Assembly (NCBI RefSeq): GCF_963678635.1
Contig: NC_087065.1
Location: 12,361,579 to 12,425,578, forward strand
Direction of reading: 5' to 3'
Source of the DNA: Symsagittifera roscoffensis
Taxonomy: Eukaryota > Xenacoelomorpha > Acoela > Convolutidae
DNA: 64,000 nucleotides
A program made the translations under genes and the position numbers. The number at the start of each line of letters is the position of its first letter. The stretch's first letter is position 1. Below, piece after piece: positions 57,438 to 64,000 of this stretch. The notes under the pieces are model-generated. The model was not told the origin of the DNA and made no database searches. It saw only the letters and a program-made list of their open reading frames with translations.

Positions 57438-58332
57438 TAAACAGGGGCACACCCGAGCATATCCGTGAAGAACTGAGTGGGTCGTAGGTCCTTTCCCTTG
57501 AGGAAAAATCGTCTTAAAACATCAGGCTAGCATCATTTGTCACTTATAGTTTTTTTTAAAAAAAAAATCAATCAACCAAGTCTACAAATACTATTTTATA
57601 TCCTCAGAGTGCATTTTTGTATAAAACAAGTCATAATTTTTAGTAGGTACCAATTTTTTCAGTCTACTTTCGTTTCAGCATAATTTTTCCTACTTTCAGG
57701 CCTAAAAAACCTTCAGGCCTAATTTTCTAAAAAAAAATTCCCCTCTCAGAAGCATAACGTATCGCAGATGGTCAACACTGCACAATTAAACAGTGAGTCA
57801 GGTAACTGGAACAGGGGCGGATTTAGGGGGGGGGGGTGGTTTGGCGGACGCTTCCGACCGCCCTTTGGTACTTTTTAAGAAATCAATTTTTGGCCTACTG
57901 ACCTTAAAGTTTTTCTAAAGGCGCATTAGGTGCCATTATAAACTAACTTTGAGGGGAGCGCGCGCCAAAAAGACGCAATTTTTTTGTCAAAATTTTCCAA
58001 AAAGTGCCCAAAAACGTCTTTTTTGACCTCTTTTTTCAAAAATTTTCTTGGGGCGCAGAAAATTTGGCCAAAACAGCGTCTTTTTAGTGCATTAGGAGAG
58101 CTATTAAAATCAAGTTGGTCGACTTAAAACAAAACTTGGCCCCCGCCCCCTCGAGAAAATAAAGATCCGCCCCTGAACTTTAGAGAAAACGTATTGCTTA
58201 AGTGACAAAACTGTAATGATGCAATGATTTGTTCAAAATGAATGGCCTTACAATTTTTTTTTCACTGTTGACCATAAAAAACGAGAAAAATACATTTTGC
58301 TTAACTTTATTTCCATTTTGGTTTCAATTCAA
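57438..58332 (+). repeat. 0.9-kb duplication, copy 2
   Basis: Counterpart of 55507-56405, with a few substitutions and length changes in homopolymers; it lacks the ttg in cataggttggtcc. Confidence 0.95.
57812..58175 (+). mobile_element. Full-length CAGGGGCGGAT MITE, copy 2
   Basis: Copied with the surrounding duplication; same flanking octamers (aactggaa / aactttag), so this is not an independent insertion. Confidence 0.75.
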
Positions 58333-58353
58333 TCCGTTTCAATTCAATTTTGG

Positions 58354-58447
58354 TATCCGTGAAGAACTGAGTGGGTCGTAGGTCCTTTCCCTTGAGGAAA
58401 AATCGTCTTAAAACATCAGGCTAGCATCATTTGTCACTTATAGTTTT
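58354..58447 (+). repeat. Partial third copy of the 0.9-kb repeat start
   Basis: Repeats tatccgtgaagaactgagtg to cacttatagtttt. It shares the shorter gtcgtaggtcc form with copy 2, so it derives from copy 2. Confidence 0.9.
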
Positions 58448-58619
58448 GAAGCAATTTTAAAGACTTGTCTCTGAATTCCACCAACCTACAGACACCAAAT
58501 TGTGCGCCTATTCATTGCACTGTTTGGACTCCTAATGAAAAGGTCTCCTAGACTGTTTGGACTCCTAGATCATTGCACTGTTTGGACTCTTGTTAACTGA
58601 AAAGGACTGACTTGCTGGC

Positions 58620-58885
58620 CTTATTTCAAATTGGAATGCATGAAATTGCCGCTTACACTTGTTATTGGAATACATTATATCGCTCGTGAAATATACCAAA
58701 TTGACAAAATTAGCAGTTTTCAGGTAACTTTTCGCAAAGGATCAAAAGATAATTCTTAATTGAAGTTTGAGCTCAGGACTACCTATCTCTCAGATGGCGA
58801 AAGAAAACTCCGTCAAAAAAGCTTAAATGAAGTGAAAAATTGAAAAGGAAACCCGAAGCATAAATGCCGCACTTTTTTTTAGAAA
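58620..58885 (-). mobile_element. Partial unit of the GTTCCGAC foldback family
   Basis: Minus-strand order gccgcttac, cattatatcgctcg, tttgagctcagga, ctccgtcaaaaaa and cgaagcataaatgccgc corresponds to the arm of 49452-50868, without the hairpin end. Confidence 0.55.
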
Positions 58886-58897
58886 ATCGGAAAACAA

Positions 58898-59325
58898 AAC
58901 CTCTTATATCAGGGCAAATCCCTGAAGGTTCCAACTGCTTTTCAGGTCCTTGAAAAAAAATCACCTCACTTGCTATGTGGAGTACGAATTATATAATTCG
59001 CGTTTAGCAATGTGAAAAGCGGTCAAATATCACGCCTGAATACAACTTGGAATGCTTCCTGAGGCGGGTTAAATCTGGGCTTTCGTGTTGATATCACGGA
59101 ATATATCGCGCAAAAATATCGAAATTCACAGTTTTTAAACCACCAAAACATTGCAAGAAAACACAAGTTAAATAATTTTTTCTATTTGAGCTCAAGACAA
59201 CAATAACTTTTGATGACACAAAAAATTCAGTAAAAAATGGCTAACTAAACAATCAAATTTTGTCTGGAGAAAAAAAAACCATCACGAGAACAAATATGCC
59301 GTTCTTTTTTTTCAAAAGCCTGAAC
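58898..59325 (-). mobile_element. Unit of the GTTCCGAC foldback family
   Basis: Starts with the hairpin end (atcagggcaaatccctgaag, ccaactgc) and runs through tatatcgcgcaa, gagctcaagacaacaata and aaatggctaactaa to cgagaacaaatatgccgtt at its outer end. It stands in tandem with the partial unit before it. Confidence 0.65.
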
Positions 59326-61689
59326 TTCAATAAATGAAACTACCCATAAAACTGAACTGGCTCAATTTGAAGAAAAAACTAAGCTGATAGTTCGCAATTG
59401 TCTTCAATGGCGGAAATAAGACACTCTGAAAAAATGAAGAACTTGATAATTTCAAACAACTAAAATAACTGATTAAAGGTTGCATCCGAGGTGTTTCTTA
59501 ATGCTTTTCCGTTGTTTTTGTCAAATCAAGGTAAATTTTCCGCTTCTCAACGAAGAAATAATTACTTTACTAGCCTAGAAGAGAGATCGTTCTGCTTGCA
59601 ACATTTTTATCTCGGATCCTCTGCCTTGAGAAATTTATTGACTTCCTGTGTACTAACTGTATCGCAGTTGAATTTTAATATCCGTTTTTTTCTTTGATAA
59701 ACTTGAGAATCTTTTCTTCAATTAGTTTTCCATTCAAACTTCAAATTTTTCTATGAACGTTCCTCAATTGAAACTTGATAATTTTTGAAAGGCGTTGACA
59801 AAATTGAAGTAGGGCATGATAGAAAAGTATAATTTAGAATGATATAAATTCTACTCGCAATGCTGATGAAAGCACACTATTTTTGATCTATCTAACTGAG
59901 TTCATTTTTACTTATTTGCGTTTTATTTGTGATTTTTGGATTTGTGGCTTTCCCCTTACTTTATAGATTACATGAAATCAGATTTTAAATAAAACTCAGA
60001 TAGGATTATGGAGAAAACTAGTGAATAGATCCAGTCTTTTCGATCCAATTCTGATTTTTTTTTCATTGGTAATTGGTGCTTGATAACTCTTTTCGTGTTT
60101 GATTTGTTAGCTCAACAACGTTGAACTGACAAAAGTTTAGCTGCTTAACTCAAGTTGATTTTAATTTAACAATGAACAATTATGTTTTTAATGTACCTCG
60201 ATTCTGCTAGTAATTTTTCTTAAAAATAGTAAGATCCACTGAAAGGGCATTAAGTAAAAGTAAAAAAAAATTCCCGTGTCTTATGCGCTAAACGGCCCAA
60301 AATAAAAAATTGTACATCTTGGTCTTATGTCATTGTGTTTCAATTTAATTGATTAATTAGCCAATGAAATGCAGATATCATCGTCCCGCATTTCAATTAA
60401 AATTTGAAGCACTTAAAAGTATTGGCCAAAATGACCAAAAAGATAACAGTTTTTTCATTGAAGCCTTTTTAGTGAAATTTTCCAGACTGGGAAAAACTTC
60501 ACAAAAAACATAAAATTTATTAAATTATTTGATTACGTTTCACATTTTCGTTAAATTCGGCAAATATTTTTTTCTGCTGGATAGTTGATTTAAATGCCTG
60601 GCCATGGTGCTTGAATTTGATTGGCTGATTTTAGTGCATAAATTTATCTAAAGATTTATAAAAATTTGAATTTGGGCCGTTTTTTGCATAAGACTCACTC
60701 TCCCAACAAATATGCACGTCTTGAATGCTAACTATCCACGGAAATTGAAATGGAAAAAAAATGTAGGGAATGTCATGCTGACACTTGTCTCTTGAACAAA
60801 AACGTCAGCTTGTAGAATAACAACCAATCAGTAGCATAACGATCAATTTGAATATACTGACAACATTTGTCAAAGAACGCATTAAGCCATAGTCATAGCG
60901 CACAAAAAAACCTAATGCTTTTCTTCCTAACTGCAAATTTTCACTAATAATATTTTTGTTAAAATTGTCAGATTGTTACAAAAACAGGGCGTGCTCAAAA
61001 ATTGGACTAATTAGACTATGACGAACATATTTGGTCGTCATGCTAAGCCTTGTCTAAGTCCACTCGTTACACCATAAAGGATGCTTAGGTGAGGTAAAGG
61101 GGATGGGAATAAAGATAGCCGTACTTGAAAAATTGAAACTTAAGGGTACTCCTTTCCAGTTTCTCAAGCCCTTCGTGAAATGACAATACAAATTTGTTTA
61201 CAAGTTGTTCAAGGGTATTTGAGACGGAAGAAATGTTGTTACACTTTGTTTATTTGTTCACGCTGCAATGTATTATTACAAATTGGCTCATCAAAAAACA
61301 GGCTTTTGAAATAGAAACTTAAATAGGTTTTCAAAAATCCATTTTCGGAAAAAAAATTAAATGGCGGACTGAAAAAGAACCAGCATTCAAAATAGGAGGT
61401 TTAATTTGAAAATGACAATGATTTAAAGGAGTCAATTAAGATGTACGTCTTTGATTCTTGCTATCTAATTGAACATAACTGCACAAAAAAAATACATGTT
61501 CCCATTTTCTTGCCCTTTTTGCCTTTTTTATCCGATACTAAATAGCTCCTAGAATTTTTCAAAGACCAAATTCTGCGCGCAATAGGTGTCTATCACAATG
61601 AAAAATTTCAATCATTTAAAAAGTAGAGTTACAAATAAATCGACGCATTTCGACACACACACGAGATAATCATATTATACAAAAAAAAG
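59326..61689. other. No gene seen
   Basis: AT-rich, no supported frame or element. No clear promoter could be placed, although the region leads up to the possible exon at 61690. Confidence 0.4.
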
Positions 61690-61890
61690 ATGGATTATGA
61701 TTCAATTTCCCTGACCTCTATCGTCTCCGAAGCTGATGACTCCGAACCAGTTGAGATTGGTGTACTCCCTCAAGACTCTTCTCCTGAACTCACTTGCATC
61801 AGTGTCACTCCCCCGATAGTCTGCATTCGGCATCACACCACAATCAAAGTCCAATTTCGAAATATTTGCAAGTTTTTTGTGCGTGAATGA
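61690..61890 (+). CDS. Possible first coding exon, unrecognised product
   Basis: ATG in good context (aaaaagATGG) opens a frame with balanced base use unlike its AT-rich surroundings. The product starts MDYDSISLTSIVSEADDSEP, acidic and Ser-rich with a later PQDSSPE segment, a typical disordered N-terminus. After about residue 45 the text becomes less protein-like, so a splice donor may lie near 61790-61880; no strong GT donor stands out. Followed downstream by a short frame at 62332 (cccagATGGCAGAATTG). No repeat similarity was seen. It may be a chance GC-richer patch. Confidence 0.3.
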   Translation: MDYDSISLTSIVSEADDSEPVEIGVLPQDSSPELTCISVTPPIVCIRHHTTIKVQFRNICKFFVRE

Positions 61891-64000
61891 GAATGGACAC
61901 AATGAGTGGAAGCATAAGCGGGTTCTTATGTTTATATTGCTACACCCTGAATTTAACTTGCCATTTTTGACATTTTTTCAAGTTGCCATTTTCGAAAGGG
62001 ATCCCCGTTGATATGGTTTCGAATGATTTCGAAACAATTTACGGTAAGATTACGGTAAATCGATAAAACACCGGTTTAAAAAAGGAAAACTTCTGTGTCA
62101 CGTGCAAGCCTCTGGGAGTAAAAGTATGATTAGTGCCAAAATGTAATAAATTTTCAAACCTTTTCCCCTTAGTCCATGTTTTTTCATAGCTCATACCAGC
62201 ATAAACCTAGTTTGATTTTTTTTCTAATTTCTTGGAGCTGATTTTAAAAACACTTTCGAAAAGTTTGTATTCATTTGTGAAATTGAACGCTGAATTATGC
62301 CTGAGTTAATAGAGTTTGTGAAGTAGCCCAGATGGCAGAATTGTGTGCTGAAACAAAAAAAGACAAAATATTCGGCCCTATTTCACCTCCCCCCACATTT
62401 CAAAGTTTCTGGTTTTATTGTTGTTTGACATGTTAGTTTGGCTAAATGCGTGATGCTACCTTGTCAAATATGAAGATCAAAGTGTTTAAAACTAGTTACT
62501 TGTTCATTATGCCTAGCTTTATTGCAAAATGATAATGTTAAAACGGTTTTGAGTTTCAAATGTGGGAGCGAAAGTGGAAAAAAGCCAAATGTTCAGGAGA
62601 TTCCAAGAGAGCAACCTTGCACTGACAAAAATGGATTAAGACCGTCTTTAGCATGAAAAAAAATTATAGGGTAAATTGACATCAATTTTGGTATGAAAAA
62701 AAGTTTGAAAAAAATTTAATTGAAATAAATTAATCTTGAATTCCAGCTTAAAAAATTGATCAAAACTAATTTTAAATTAAGTTAAATTCCTTTTACCAAA
62801 TTTTATTTGTTTTTAGGTTTAGGATAGTTGAAAACCGATTTGAACTGATTTTTAACCAGTTTCAAGTTTCTGTTGCATTTACTCCATTCGCATCTTTTTT
62901 CATTTAACATCCATAGCGTCTGGTAGCATAATAAAAATTTAATTTGTTTTAAAAACTCATTTTTATGGTTCAATTGGAAATAGTTTAATATGCCACTTAC
63001 GCCAATCATTGAAAATATTCTAAAAATTTTATTTTGAAATTTTTGGGCATTGCATATTTTGAGCTCAAAATCAAGATTACATTGATTATTTCCTTTGATT
63101 TCATAACATATTTTTGAGCTCAAAATCTGATTTTAAAAGACCATTTTCTTGAATCATTTTGTAGAATTTTGCTCAAAATTTGACATCTATTGATGTTTTT
63201 GTACAATTTAATCGCATGATTGTGAGCTCAAAATCTGATTTGCATCGGCCTTTTTCTTGATTTGATACATATATTTTTTTCTAAAACGATTAGCTATGGG
63301 TTTTTTAGACACTGTAACCAACCTGCTTAGGTGTCATTTTAGACACTGTAACCAACCTGCAAAGATTTTAAATGGATTTTAGCAAGAATCGGATGGGTTT
63401 GTTTTAATTGGAAAATCCATCCTAACCAAATTAAATTGATATTTTAGGCAATTAATTCGATCCATAACTTTCGAGAAAAAAATCATTTTAAATCAATTTA
63501 AAATCCATTTCAGCTTCTAAAACTTACATTGCTGATTGATTTTGAATGATTGGACTGATTTAAACTCATTTTGAATTTAATTTAGATAAATCCAAAACAA
63601 TTTGTGTCAATGTGTTATACTACTCAATTATCTCATTTCAATCATTTTGTCTTGACCTGCTTAATCGAGCTTAATCGACGTTGGTTTATACAATTGATTT
63701 GGAAAAGTTTTTGTTTGTCAAACATAACCGCTTTTCATGAATGAGATATTAGAAACATATGATTTCCTGTAGGCAATCCTTGATAAAAAAAATGATCAAT
63801 AAACAAAAGACCGAAAAAACAGATGTAAGGTCCTTGATTTTTACTCGTTTTTGGTCGCGGCTCGAGATTTCTAAGCATTTAACACGTGAAAAGACTATAA
63901 AAACTCTATTTTATTTCACATTTAAAAATTTGATTTGGTTCAGAATCTTGCCAAGTTGGCTCGGAATTTTCGCTAGTTGATTAAGAGCGGCTAGTTTGTT
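61891..64000. other. No supported gene; degenerate tandem repeats
   Basis: 63057-63240 has the palindrome ttttgagctcaaaa with spacing near 54 and 108 bases. 63303-63360 repeats ttttagacactgtaaccaac at a 34-base period. The remaining frames are short and unrecognised. Confidence 0.45.
63303..63360 (+). repeat. 34-bp tandem duplication
   Basis: ttttagacactgtaaccaac followed by ctgc at 63303 and again at 63337, identical over 24 bases. Confidence 0.85.

Overview
The window looks like an AT-rich, gene-poor, repeat-dense piece of an animal nuclear genome. It carries Ty3/gypsy-type LTR retrotransposons, many short inverted-repeat DNA elements (MITEs and foldbacks), a tRNA-derived SINE head, microsatellites and a minisatellite. 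It has no operons, no rRNA and no convincing intact host gene. The species cannot be fixed from sequence alone; an invertebrate metazoan is the most likely source, because the retroelements are Ty3/gypsy and tRNA-Ser-primed.

Layout. 433-2900: the 5' part of a gypsy element (LTR, primer site, one open gag-protease-RT frame, cut off inside RT). 3993-4751: a long foldback. 5273-18468: two direct copies of a roughly 4.5-5.4 kb non-coding repeat, separated by an A-rich island (10645-13966) with two broken ORFs that look like the end of a retroelement, possibly env-like. 20882-22250: a 543-bp tandem duplication ending in long (CATA)n arrays.

23511-35884 is a nested pair. An old, heavily mutated plus-strand gypsy element (LTR at each end; gag, protease, RT, RNase H and integrase remnants) was split by a younger minus-strand element (27066-32892) of the same family as the one at 433-2900. 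The younger copy keeps its 3' LTR, polypurine tract and a complete domain order from late gag to a long pol tail. It has about four nonsense codons and three frameshifts.

35885-64000 is mostly non-coding and built from short elements. There are several copies of a foldback family with a GTTCCGAC end and a CAGGGC/GCCCTG hairpin. There are TA-flanked mariner-like inverted-repeat elements, one containing a 42-bp minisatellite with higher-order structure. CAGGGGCGGAT-ended hAT-like MITEs sit inside a 0.9-kb duplication. Two places have coding-like composition that is not repeat-derived as far as can be seen: 52727-53385 and a possible first exon at 61690.

Functionally, the only recognisable biology is retrotransposition (capsid, protease, reverse transcriptase, RNase H, integrase), and every copy is broken. 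The main points of interest are structural: the gag start codon straddling the LTR/primer-site junction in two families, a perfect 25-bp LTR palindrome, a long pol tail, the A-rich island, and the transposon carrying a higher-order minisatellite.
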